Shown here piece by piece: positions 1 to 6,247 of a stretch of 19,325 bases of DNA. This stretch comes from Phenylobacterium aquaticum (GTDB lineage: Bacteria; Pseudomonadota; Alphaproteobacteria; Caulobacterales; Caulobacteraceae): positions 1 through 19,325 of the forward strand of contig NZ_CANCLE010000070.1 of NCBI RefSeq assembly GCF_947378715.1. The letters run 5' to 3'. A program made the translations under genes and the position numbers. Below the pieces are notes generated by a model. The model saw nothing but the letters and a program-made list of their open reading frames with translations, searched no databases and was not told where the DNA came from. Every line of letters starts with the position of its first letter. Within the stretch, counting starts at the first letter, position 1.

Positions 1-20
1 ATTTGGGCGCCAATGGCGCG

Positions 21-55
21 CGGGGCGAGCGCCCCGAAGCCTTGCCTGGCAAGGC
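21..55 (-). terminator. Two hairpins downstream of tRNA-His, possible terminator
   Basis: Just beyond the 3' end of tRNA-His (minus strand) there are two perfect short hairpins. One has arms GCCTTG/CAAGGC (39-44 and 50-55) and the other CGGGGC/GCCCCG (21-26 and 31-36). Neither is followed by a clear U-run, so this would be an atypical terminator or a processing or stabilising structure at the end of the tRNA transcript. Nothing else is visible in positions 1-63. Confidence 0.3.
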
Positions 56-63
56 GTTTGCGA

Positions 64-140
64 TGGTACCGCCTCTCCGGATTGAACGGAGGACCTCTAG
101 ATCCACAATCTAGCGCTCTAACCAACTGAGCTAAGGCGGC
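64..140 (-). tRNA. tRNA-His (anticodon GTG), lacks G-1
   Basis: A complete 77-nt cloverleaf on the minus strand with an encoded CCA. It has a 7-bp acceptor stem, D stem GCTC/GAGC, anticodon stem CTAGA/TCTAG around a TTGTGGA loop (anticodon GTG, His), and T stem CTCCG/CGGAG with loop TTCAATC. The genomic base before position 1 is C, so no G-1 is encoded. The discriminator is A73 and the first acceptor pair is G1-U72. That combination is known from a clade of Alphaproteobacteria whose HisRS has changed its recognition rules. It would be abnormal in most other bacteria and supports the taxonomic call. Confidence 0.97.
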
Positions 141-156
141 GCATCGCGAGCGGTGT

Positions 157-184
157 TTCTAGTCGCACCGGGCGCTGGGATCAA
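157..184 (-). promoter_or_regulatory. Candidate sigma-70 promoter of tRNA-His
   Basis: On the minus strand TTGATC (-35, 179-184) is followed 16 nt later by CTAGAA (-10, 157-162), about 17 nt before the tRNA 5' end. The -35 box overlaps the stop codon of the LytTR gene. The spacing and -10 type match the promoters proposed here for tRNA-Phe and tRNA-Thr. Confidence 0.4.
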
Positions 185-1059
185 GCGCTGTGCGCGAGGC
201 ATTCCGCGCGATATCTCCGACTGCCGGCCAGCACCTCGCCGGAGGCCAGGCTGACGGTGAAATCCCCCGACGGGCTGGTCTCCACGGCGCGGATGGCGGC
301 GCGCCGGACCAGGCGCGAGCGATGGATGCGGACGAATCCCTCGCTGGCCAGGTCCCGGCCCATTTGAGACAGCGAGGCCCGGTGCAGGACCGCGCCTTCC
401 CCACCATGGATCTGCACATAGTTGCCGGCCGCCTCGACCCAGGCGATGTCGGCCAAGCTCAGGAACCGCCGCCGCGCGCCGTCGCGGATTTCGAGCATGG
501 CCGGTCCGGCCGGGGTCTGCGCGGGTGCGGGTGGGGCCGTGGCCCGCCATATCTCATAGAGGCCGACCAGGGAGACATAGACCAGGGCGTCCTTGCGCAG
601 CTCATAGACCCAGTCCCCCAGGGGCGCGAGCGGATCATAGAACTGGCCGACGGCCGCATAGGCCAGATAACGCAGGGCGCCCATGGCCAGGACATGGACC
701 AGGGAGAATGCGGCCAGGGCGGCCAGATGGATCGCCGCCCAGGCCATCGCGGGCGGTCGGCGCGGGGGAATTCTGCGGGTCAGGCCCTGCACCAGGGGAA
801 TGAGCGCGATCAGCACCAGGCCGCTGGACAGTTCCCAGACGGCCGGCTCCCAGATCGGCAAGGGTCGCCCGGCCTCGGCCCGCTCATGGGCGACGCTGAA
901 CACATCGACGCCCACCACCGCCAGGGCGACCAGGGCGAACAGCGCCAGGAAGGCCGCGTCCGTGCGCCGCGCCACCTGCTCTGCCAGATTGTCCAGCCAC
1001 TGCCGAGTCAGGCCCGCCTCCCTCGATAAGCCAGGGGATTGAACGCCAGGCGCAGGCAA
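181..1059 (-). CDS. LytTR-family membrane transcriptional regulator
   Basis: The protein has up to 292 aa. Four hydrophobic helices (about residues 36-56, 77-93, 106-128 and 157-172) precede a C-terminal LytTR DNA-binding domain (about 187-290). That domain carries the family pattern of a basic start (IRDGARRRF), WVEAAGNYVQIH, then FVRIHRSRLV and a glycine/arginine-rich end. Membrane-anchored LytTR proteins couple an envelope signal to transcription. The signal and targets are unknown; the exbB-exbD-tonB operon immediately upstream on the same strand is a possible target or partner. The start is uncertain. The 5'-most start is TTG at 1059, only 2 nt beyond the U-run of the tonB terminator. 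A good GGGAGG ribosome site (1017-1022) instead precedes a rare CTG at 1009-1011. The family call is firm; the exact N-terminus is not. Confidence 0.85.
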   Translation of the reverse strand: MPAPGVQSPGLSREAGLTRQWLDNLAEQVARRTDAAFLALFALVALAVVGVDVFSVAHERAEAGRPLPIWEPAVWELSSGLVLIALIPLVQGLTRRIPPRRPPAMAWAAIHLAALAAFSLVHVLAMGALRYLAYAAVGQFYDPLAPLGDWVYELRKDALVYVSLVGLYEIWRATAPPAPAQTPAGPAMLEIRDGARRRFLSLADIAWVEAAGNYVQIHGGEGAVLHRASLSQMGRDLASEGFVRIHRSRLVRRAAIRAVETSPSGDFTVSLASGEVLAGSRRYRAECLAHSA

Positions 1060-1061
1060 AG

Positions 1062-1091
1062 AAAAAGCCCCGGAGGCGAACCTCCGGGGCT
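1062..1091 (-). terminator. Rho-independent terminator of exbB-exbD-tonB
   Basis: On the minus strand an 11-bp perfect GC-rich stem (AGCCCCGGAGG / CCTCCGGGGCT) closes on a TTCG tetraloop and runs straight into a U-run. It sits about 45 nt after the tonB stop codon and just before the LytTR gene, so the latter is either transcribed by read-through or from its own promoter. Confidence 0.9.
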
Positions 1092-1133
1092 GATCTTGTC
1101 CGAACTGGACGCTGTCCGACTTGCGACGGGGCG

Positions 1134-1829
1134 TCAGTTCTTCGGCAGGGTGAAGCGGATCGGGATCCGAACGGTGCCGCCCTCGACGGGAGCGCCATCA
1201 GCCGTCTTCGGCTTCATCTTGAACAGCTTGCTCATCCGCAGAGCCGAGTCTCCGAACCCAAAGTCTGCGGGATCTTCAGAAACGACATCGCAGTTCTCAA
1301 GCGTCCCCTTGGCGGTGACCGAGCAACTAATCGTCGCGCGACCATCCTGAGACATGCGGCTCGCCCGATCCGGATAGTAGCGGGAGATATCGTCGCCCGA
1401 AGGCCGACGAGCCCAGTCCGGATTGGTGATCACCGACGGCCGCGTCACCGGAGGAGCCGGAGCCGGGGGCTTCGGTTCTTCGATGTGCTTCTCAACCGGG
1501 GGAACCGGCAGAGGCGGAATCTGCGGCACGTCTGACGGCACATTGACCGGAGGACGGGGCTGCAGCTTCGGCGGCGGCGGCGGCGGCGTATTCGGCGGCG
1601 GCGGAGGTGGCGGAGGCGGCGGCGGAGCCACCGGCTTGATAAGCGCCACGTCCGTCACGTCATCCGAGTACTCCTTGTACTTCGTCTGGAACTTTTCCTT
1701 CCAGAGGACGTAGCCGAGGAGCGCGTGGATGAGGAACACAATCACGATCGCGATCGTGAAACCCCGGTTGCCCTTAGGTTTCGGAACGTCGAACGGATTG
1801 TGGACGGGATGGGTGATGTCTTCAGCCAT
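1134..1829 (-). CDS. tonB: Energy transducer TonB
   Basis: TonB transmits proton-motive force from ExbB/ExbD in the inner membrane to TonB-dependent receptors in the outer membrane. The 231-aa protein has a short cytoplasmic start and one transmembrane helix at about 24-42 (an N-in, C-out anchor). A periplasmic proline-rich spacer (about 66-130) includes a run of about eleven consecutive prolines and another of six. The C-terminal TonB domain (about 145-229) starts at a YYPDRASR element and ends in an IPIRFTLP strand. A CxxxxxxxxxxC pair in the C-terminal domain (SCSVTAKGTLENCD) could form a disulfide. It is the third gene of the operon, 11 bp after exbD, and is followed by a terminator. The substrate (siderophore, sugar, vitamin or other) cannot be told; no receptor gene lies nearby. 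Confidence 0.95.
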   Translation of the reverse strand: MAEDITHPVHNPFDVPKPKGNRGFTIAIVIVFLIHALLGYVLWKEKFQTKYKEYSDDVTDVALIKPVAPPPPPPPPPPPNTPPPPPPKLQPRPPVNVPSDVPQIPPLPVPPVEKHIEEPKPPAPAPPVTRPSVITNPDWARRPSGDDISRYYPDRASRMSQDGRATISCSVTAKGTLENCDVVSEDPADFGFGDSALRMSKLFKMKPKTADGAPVEGGTVRIPIRFTLPKN

Positions 1830-1840
1830 GCTTCACCCCG

Positions 1841-2275
1841 TCACTTCTTGTCTTCGCCGACGAGCGCCACGCTGTAGAACCCGTTATCCTGCAACATATT
1901 CATCACGCCCATGAAGTCGCCATACATGACGTCTTTGTCGGCGCGGATGAAGATCCGCTCTTTAGTCGGGTTCCGCTTGTCGCCCAGTTGCTTCCGCATG
2001 TCGTCACCGAGGGTGGCGAGATCGGAGGGGAAGTCACCGATGTAAATCTTACCCGAGGGTTGGATAGAGATGTAGATCGGCTTCGGCGGGTTGGTTGAGG
2101 CTTTCGCGATAGCAGGCGGAAGAGCGATCTTCACGTTCACGCTGGCGAGAGGAGCCGCCACCATGAAGATGATCAGGAGGACCAGCATGACGTCCACGAA
2201 GGGCGTCACATTGATCTCGCTGTTCGCCTCCACCGCGTACTTGCCACCCCCAGAGCCTGAGAGTTTGGCGGCCAT
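1841..2275 (-). CDS. exbD: Biopolymer transport protein ExbD
   Basis: A 144-aa ExbD/TolR family protein. It forms the proton channel with ExbB and drives TonB. A short cytoplasmic tail is followed by the diagnostic membrane segment INVTPFVDVMLVLLIIFMV (about 21-39), in which Asp28 corresponds to the essential protonatable aspartate of the family. The rest (about 45-144) is the periplasmic domain with the usual YISI / GKIYIGD strand pattern. The ATG lies 5 bp after the exbB stop and tonB follows 11 bp downstream, so all three are probably one transcript. The tonB partner on the same operon favours ExbD over TolR, which would be followed by tolA-tolB-pal. Confidence 0.95.
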   Translation of the reverse strand: MAAKLSGSGGGKYAVEANSEINVTPFVDVMLVLLIIFMVAAPLASVNVKIALPPAIAKASTNPPKPIYISIQPSGKIYIGDFPSDLATLGDDMRKQLGDKRNPTKERIFIRADKDVMYGDFMGVMNMLQDNGFYSVALVGEDKK

Positions 2276-2280
2276 GTGGC

Positions 2281-3174
2281 TTAGGCCCCTTTGTCGAGCT
2301 GCCGGGAGATGGCGTTGATCAGTTCAGCCACAAAGCCTTCCGTCCGCGCGCCGAAGCCGGAGATGCGGGTTTGGAAGTAGTTGTAGAAGATAACCGAGGG
2401 GATAGCGGCGAACAGACCGATACCGGTGGCGAGCAGCGCTTCGGCGATGCCGGGAGCGACGACGGCCAGGTTGGTCGTGTTGGTGTTCGCGATGCCGATG
2501 AAGGAGGTCATGATCCCGTAAACGGTGCCGAACAGGCCGATGAACGGACCGGACGAACCCACCGAAGCGAGGAACTGCATGCCACCCGACAGGCGCTTGC
2601 CCAGCGAGACCTGGACCGCCGCAACGGCGGATTCAGCCCGATGCAGGGTGCTGTCCTTGTTGGCGCCGGTCACGGCCAAGCCAGCCTGACGCGACAGTTC
2701 GACTTCTTGAGCAGCCGCGGCGGCCATATCGGCCAGCGGGTTGCCTTCGAATTCGTCGGACATCGCGATCCGGCCCATGTCGTTGATCGACTTGGCGCTG
2801 CGGAAAGCTTCCACAAAGCGGTCGGCCGTACGGTTCAGGGAGCCAAATTCGAGCAGCTTGGTGACCAGCAGGGTCCAGGAGAAGATCGAGGAGAGGACCA
2901 GGCCGATCATGACGACCTGAACGACCGGTTGGGCGTCCATGGCCATCTGAATGACGCCGAGCTTGCCGGCGTTCTTCATTTGGGGGGGGGCAGCGGCGTC
3001 AACGGCCGGAGCCGCAGGTTCAGCAGCCGGGGCCGTAGCAGCCGGGGCCGCAGCAGCGTCAGCGGCAGGTGCGGCCGGAGCGGCGGCATCCTGCGCGAAC
3101 GCCGGCGCACTCGCCATCAACGCAAGCGCGCCGATGAGAGCGATGAAAGGAGTCTTTCGTTTGTTGTCGAGCAT
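2281..3174 (-). CDS. exbB: ExbB, MotA/TolQ/ExbB proton channel protein
   Basis: A 297-aa ExbB, the pentameric partner of ExbD in the TonB motor. I chose ATG 3174 because it opens a clear signal peptide (KRK, then a hydrophobic stretch to ASAPAFA, cleavage near residue 27) and has AGGAA about 10 nt upstream. Reading further upstream gives an arginine-rich non-conserved extension. Next comes an Ala/Pro-rich periplasmic linker (about 28-64), then TM1 (about 84-104). The MotA/TolQ/ExbB domain (about 190-290) contains SGPFIGLFGTVYGIM and the final helix pair ending at NYFQTR. The extended signal-peptide form of ExbB is common in Proteobacteria. A run of nine C on the coding strand (2982-2990) lies in the linker just before Met66. 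GCTAGACC at 3193-3200 is a possible close -10 box with only a weak -35. Confidence 0.94.
   Translation of the reverse strand: MLDNKRKTPFIALIGALALMASAPAFAQDAAAPAAPAADAAAAPAATAPAAEPAAPAVDAAAPPQMKNAGKLGVIQMAMDAQPVVQVVMIGLVLSSIFSWTLLVTKLLEFGSLNRTADRFVEAFRSAKSINDMGRIAMSDEFEGNPLADMAAAAAQEVELSRQAGLAVTGANKDSTLHRAESAVAAVQVSLGKRLSGGMQFLASVGSSGPFIGLFGTVYGIMTSFIGIANTNTTNLAVVAPGIAEALLATGIGLFAAIPSVIFYNYFQTRISGFGARTEGFVAELINAISRQLDKGA
2982..2990. repeat. G9/C9 homopolymer tract inside exbB
   Basis: Nine consecutive G on the plus strand (C on the coding strand) encode the Ala-Pro-Pro end of the ExbB linker. Slippage by one base would frameshift the gene upstream of the whole channel domain. An in-frame ATG (Met66) follows the tract after one CAA codon. 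It could equally be a place where sequencing error is likely. Confidence 0.9.
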
Positions 3175-3247
3175 CTGTCGCCAGTTCCTGATTGGTCTAG
3201 CACGTTTGGACCGAGGGTCGTCGCGCGAGAGCGGTTCTACCCTAGTT

Positions 3248-3289
3248 AAAAAAGCCCGTCGCCCCGCGTGGTGACCACCCCGCGCGACG
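3248..3289 (-). terminator. Terminator-like hairpin in the exbB upstream region
   Basis: On the minus strand the arms CGTCG/CGACG, then CGCG/CGCG, then TGG/CCA pair around a TCA loop with two GGG bulges. They are followed by GGC and a run of six T. The structure lies about 75 nt upstream of the exbB ATG. It could end a short upstream transcript or act as an attenuator in an exbB leader. Confidence 0.45.
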
Positions 3290-3424
3290 CCAGAGCCGCT
3301 GTCGCTGCGCCCGAACCGTCGCACCATTTCCATCACATCGTGTGAAGGCGGCGCTTCGAATGCGGGTGCGACCCCTCATACCCGAAGGAACTAGGGATCT
3401 TAACCGCTATGTTAGACGTGCGGC

Positions 3425-3464
3425 AGGGGTCCTTTGGCAACCCCTTTTCCAAGCGTCAAGGGGT
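3425..3464. repeat. Three-segment repeat with mutually exclusive hairpins
   Basis: AGGGGT (3425-3430), ACCCCTT (3440-3446) and AAGGGGT (3458-3464) are arranged so that the middle segment can pair with either neighbour (6 or 7 bp) but not both. In RNA from either strand this gives two alternative stem-loops. In DNA it could be overlapping operator half-sites. Confidence 0.5.
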
Positions 3465-3512
3465 GATACCGCCCAGCGCGAATGCGTCGCTGTTCTGGAA
3501 GGTGCGGTATTG

Positions 3513-3589
3513 CTGCAGTGCACAATCGGTTCTTCAAGTATTCTCGATCGATTTTCTACTATCGAGAGAATTCTTTCGCTGCATCGCAG
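3513..3589. promoter_or_regulatory. Two PhaR-like operator sequences around a candidate promoter
   Basis: CTGCATCGCAG (3579-3589) fits exactly the CTGC-N3-GCAG palindrome described for the alphaproteobacterial polyhydroxyalkanoate regulator PhaR. CTGCAGTGCAC (3513-3523) fits 7 of the 8 fixed positions. Between them is a plus-strand TTCAAG-N18-TACTAT promoter candidate, so the exact site would sit near the start of transcription, as for a repressor. A minus-strand promoter for exbB overlapping the first site is also possible. Confidence 0.4.
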
Positions 3590-3710
3590 CAAATTCTGCG
3601 GAACGCGGGTCTGTCGATAATGGCCGGGAAGACCGGGTCTGGGACGCCAGCGCCTCGAAATCGACCAGTCCTCGCGTTGAATGGCGAGATGGTGCGCAGG
3701 GCGAGCCGAG

Positions 3711-5369
3711 TCAAGACGATCGGGGCGAGTCGGGACCGGTCGCGGCGTCGGCTTGCGCCGGCGCCACAGGCGCCTCGACCGGGGCGCCCTCGCCGCTCCC
3801 GAGACTAAGTTCCAGGCGTTTCAGCAGGACGGCGCGGTCCGCGTCGCTCAACCCCTCCAGCCGCGCGTCTAGGGCCAGCAGCAGGGCGGCCCTGGCGTTA
3901 TGCCAGTCGGGTTGCGCCGCCGCACCGGCGGCGATCCGGCGGGGGCCCTCGGCGATCTCGGCGCGCCCGAGGCTCAGGCGGAAGGTCTGGTCCATGGTCG
4001 GGACCAGCACCCGGTCCGCCGGCGCGCCCTGCGCCACCAGCCGCGCCTTGAGCCCCTCCAGGGCCGGCGGCTCCCCGTGGGCGAGGAACGCCGCCCCGCG
4101 AACCGGCCCCCGCGCCTTGGCCCAGGCGGCCAGGCCGCGGGCGTCGGCATGGCCGGAATAGACGTCCAGGGTGCGGATGGCGGCGCGAACCCGGATGTCC
4201 TCCCCCTGGATGCGCACCCGCTCGGCGCCCTCGGCCAGGATGCGGCCAAGCGTGCCCACCGCCTGATAGCCGGCCAGCAGCACCGTGGCCTTTCGGTTCC
4301 AGAGCAACCGGCGCAGGTGCTTGCGAACCCGGCCCGCGTCGCACATGCCGCTGGCCGCCAGGATGATGTGCCAGCCGCTGAGCCGCTCCAGGGTGTCGCT
4401 CTCCCACGGATCGCGCAGGAACTTCAGGTGGTCGCTGGCGTGCAGGTCCTCGAAGGGGTTGCGCCCGGTCGACCGGATCCAGCCGCGCTGGCGAAACACC
4501 TCAGTGGCCTCGATCGCCAGCGGCGAGTCGAGAAAGACATCGCACTCCGGGACCTGGCCGTCGCGCATCAGGGTCAGGATGTCGGCCAGCAGTTCCTGCG
4601 AGCGTTCCACCGCGAACGCCGGAATCAGCAGCGGCCCGCCCGCCGTCTGGGCCTGATTCAACACCTCGGCCAGCTGACGGCGGCGATCGTCGGGGCTGGC
4701 GTCGGTCCGCTCACGGTCCCCATAGGTGGATTCCAGAATCAGATAGTCGACCCCGGACGGTCCTTCAGGATCGGAGGAATAGTCCCGGCCGCCGGGCCCC
4801 AGGTCACCGGAGAACAGCAGGGTCACCAGGCCATGCTCCGTCTCCACCCGCACTTCGATGGACGCAGCGCCCAGGATATGGCCGGCTTCCCAGTAGATGG
4901 CGGTTACACCGGGCGCGACGGCCACGGGCTCGCCCAGCTTGACCTTCAGGAACAGGGCGAGCGTCGGTTCGGCGTCCTCGGCGGTGTAGATCGGCTCGAC
5001 AGGCTCGCGGCCGCGACGCTCGTTTCGGCGGTTGAGCTGGCGGACTTCGCTCTCCTGGATGCCCCCGGCGTCGGCCAGCATGACGGCGCAGAGGTCGCGT
5101 GTGCCCGCCGTGGCGTAGATCGGGCCCTGGTAGCCGGCCTTCATCAGCTTGGGCAGCAGGCCGGAATGGTCGATGTGGGCGTGGGTTAGCAGGACCGCGT
5201 CGACGCCGCGCGGATCGAAGGGCAACGGATCATAGTTCAGGGCCTTGAGCGTCTTCGGTCCCTGGAACATGCCGCAGTCGATCAGCAGGCTCGCCTGGCC
5301 GGTCTCCAGCCGAGCGCAGAAGCCGGTGACGCAGCCGGCGGCGCCGTGGAAGCTGAGCGTGAGGGTCAC
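3711..5369 (-). CDS. MBL-fold beta-CASP RNase (CPSF/RNase J-like)
   Basis: A 552-aa metallo-beta-lactamase fold protein of the beta-CASP group, which acts on RNA as endo- or 5' exonuclease. The metal site is complete: HAHIDH (63-68), His164 in GHILGAASIE, Asp189 in FSGDLG, ESTYGDRER (213-221), SGMCDAG with His351, SGHADARG (405-412) and the C-terminal HGEP (431-434). The beta-CASP insert spans about 240-370 and the RNA-specificity domain about 375-450. The tail of about 80 residues (Ala/Pro-rich end) is not conserved. It starts with GTG, overlapping the prs stop by 4 bp (GTGA), and is the last of three coupled genes. Despite the fold it is not an antibiotic-resistance beta-lactamase. Its place with a PRPP synthase and an AMP-phosphorylase-like enzyme suggests a role in RNA turnover feeding nucleotide salvage; that role is inferred. 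Confidence 0.9.
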   Translation of the reverse strand: MTLTLSFHGAAGCVTGFCARLETGQASLLIDCGMFQGPKTLKALNYDPLPFDPRGVDAVLLTHAHIDHSGLLPKLMKAGYQGPIYATAGTRDLCAVMLADAGGIQESEVRQLNRRNERRGREPVEPIYTAEDAEPTLALFLKVKLGEPVAVAPGVTAIYWEAGHILGAASIEVRVETEHGLVTLLFSGDLGPGGRDYSSDPEGPSGVDYLILESTYGDRERTDASPDDRRRQLAEVLNQAQTAGGPLLIPAFAVERSQELLADILTLMRDGQVPECDVFLDSPLAIEATEVFRQRGWIRSTGRNPFEDLHASDHLKFLRDPWESDTLERLSGWHIILAASGMCDAGRVRKHLRRLLWNRKATVLLAGYQAVGTLGRILAEGAERVRIQGEDIRVRAAIRTLDVYSGHADARGLAAWAKARGPVRGAAFLAHGEPPALEGLKARLVAQGAPADRVLVPTMDQTFRLSLGRAEIAEGPRRIAAGAAAQPDWHNARAALLLALDARLEGLSDADRAVLLKRLELSLGSGEGAPVEAPVAPAQADAATGPDSPRSS

Positions 5370-6247
5370 GGGGCGACCTCCTGAGCGAGCGCGCGCGCCA
5401 GCAGGGCCGTCAGCGACACGCGGTTGGTGGGGTGGGGGCAGGATTCGGTAGACAGGATCTCGTCGGCGCCAGCGCCCCGCAGCCGGCGCTCGGCCTCCGC
5501 CGAAACCAGCGCATGGACCACGGCGACGACGATCCGCGCCGCGCCACGGGCCTTCAACTGTCCGACCGCGCCGATCAGGGTGGCGCCGCTGGAGCAGATG
5601 TCGTCGACCACCACCACCGGCCGGCCCGCCACGAGAACCTCGGGCGCCAGGACCAATTCGACCTGGTCGTCGCCGTGGCGAACCTTCTCAAAGGTGGCGT
5701 AGGGCGCGGCCAAACCCCTAGCCAGGCGCGCGGTCCAGGCCTCGGATTCCGCATCCGGCCCGACGACCAGCAGGTCAGGAGATGGAGTCAGCACTGCGGC
5801 CAGTTCGGCGGCGGCGGCCAGGACCGTCACCGCCGTTCCGAACACCGCCGACAGGTCGCGGGTGCGATGAAGGTGGGGTTCGACCGTGACGATGCGCTCG
5901 AAGGCTTCGCCCAGCAGCCGCCCGAGCACGTCGCGGCTGAGCGCCTGACCGGGGGCGAACACCATGTCCTGACGCATATATGGGAGATAGGGGGCGATCA
6001 GCACCAGCCGCCCCGCCCCTGCCCGGCGCGCGGCGTCGGCGGCCTGGAGCAGTGGGAACAGCTTGGCGTTGGGGCGGTCCAGGGTGCGGTAGATCAGGGC
6101 GACCTGCGACACGCCCTGAACAGTGATCAGGGTCTCGCCGTCGGGAAAGGCGTGGCTGGCGATCCGGCGCAAGGGCGCGCCGAGGGCGTCCGCCAGACGC
6201 TGCGCCGGCTCCGCGTCCGCGTCGAAGGCGTACAGGGCGGCGTTCAT
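5366..6247 (-). CDS. PRPP synthase-like (ribose-phosphate diphosphokinase, atypical)
   Basis: A 293-aa protein with the two phosphoribosyltransferase-fold halves of PRPP synthase, which transfers pyrophosphate from ATP to ribose-5-phosphate. Visible motifs are FPDGET (34-39), PYLPYMRQDMVF (86-97, the flexible-loop/ATP region), HLH (125-127, the catalytic histidine and neighbour) and the PRPP-binding loop VVVVDDICSSGAT (211-223). It is shorter than housekeeping Prs (about 310 aa) and diverges in the ATP loop (APGQALS rather than the usual RSREPIS type), resembling archaeal-type enzymes. A bacterium normally has a separate housekeeping prs, so this is probably a second, specialised copy. It is coupled at both ends by 4-bp overlaps (ATGA with the phosphorylase, GTGA with the MBL gene). 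It may use ribose-5-phosphate or a related product from the pathway. Confidence 0.85.
   Translation of the reverse strand: MNAALYAFDADAEPAQRLADALGAPLRRIASHAFPDGETLITVQGVSQVALIYRTLDRPNAKLFPLLQAADAARRAGAGRLVLIAPYLPYMRQDMVFAPGQALSRDVLGRLLGEAFERIVTVEPHLHRTRDLSAVFGTAVTVLAAAAELAAVLTPSPDLLVVGPDAESEAWTARLARGLAAPYATFEKVRHGDDQVELVLAPEVLVAGRPVVVVDDICSSGATLIGAVGQLKARGAARIVVAVVHALVSAEAERRLRGAGADEILSTESCPHPTNRVSLTALLARALAQEVAP

Larger units (their letters stand above)
3175..3710. other. Gene-poor, repeat-rich region upstream of exbB
   Basis: No convincing gene is seen in this 536-bp stretch between the exbB start and the end of the MBL-fold gene. It holds, from exbB outward, a terminator-like hairpin with six U (3248-3289), a three-segment repeat able to form alternative hairpins (3425-3464), two PhaR-like operator sequences (3513-3523 and 3579-3589), and an inverted repeat TCTCGAT/ATCGAGA (3542-3548 and 3561-3567). 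The part from 3500 to 3600 is visibly more AT-rich than its surroundings, as expected for a promoter region. A plus-strand TTCAAG-N18-TACTAT (3533-3562) could be a promoter. The best downstream reading frame, ATG 3620 to stop 3808, gives a 62-aa arginine-rich sequence I do not recognise, and it overlaps the MBL gene antisense. Confidence 0.6.

Noticed and set aside
190..1029. Long plus-strand frame opposite the LytTR gene
   Set aside because: It mirrors the coding strand of a well-supported LytTR protein and shows only Gly/Arg/Gln-rich composition without any domain.
3175..3336. 54-residue N-terminal extension of ExbB
   Set aside because: The extension is arginine-rich, lacks conservation-like features, and would bury a clear signal peptide that starts at 3174.
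3620..3808. 62-aa plus-strand frame after the PhaR-like sites
   Set aside because: No recognisable family, poor ribosome site, and it overlaps the MBL gene antisense; kept only as a possibility in the intergenic note.
3900..5189. 429-residue plus-strand frame opposite the MBL-fold gene
   Set aside because: Antisense shadow in GC-rich DNA; the minus strand has complete catalytic motifs and coupled neighbours.
3711..5369. Beta-lactamase resistance gene
   Set aside because: The beta-CASP and RNA-specificity motifs place it with RNA-processing enzymes, not with antibiotic-hydrolysing lactamases.
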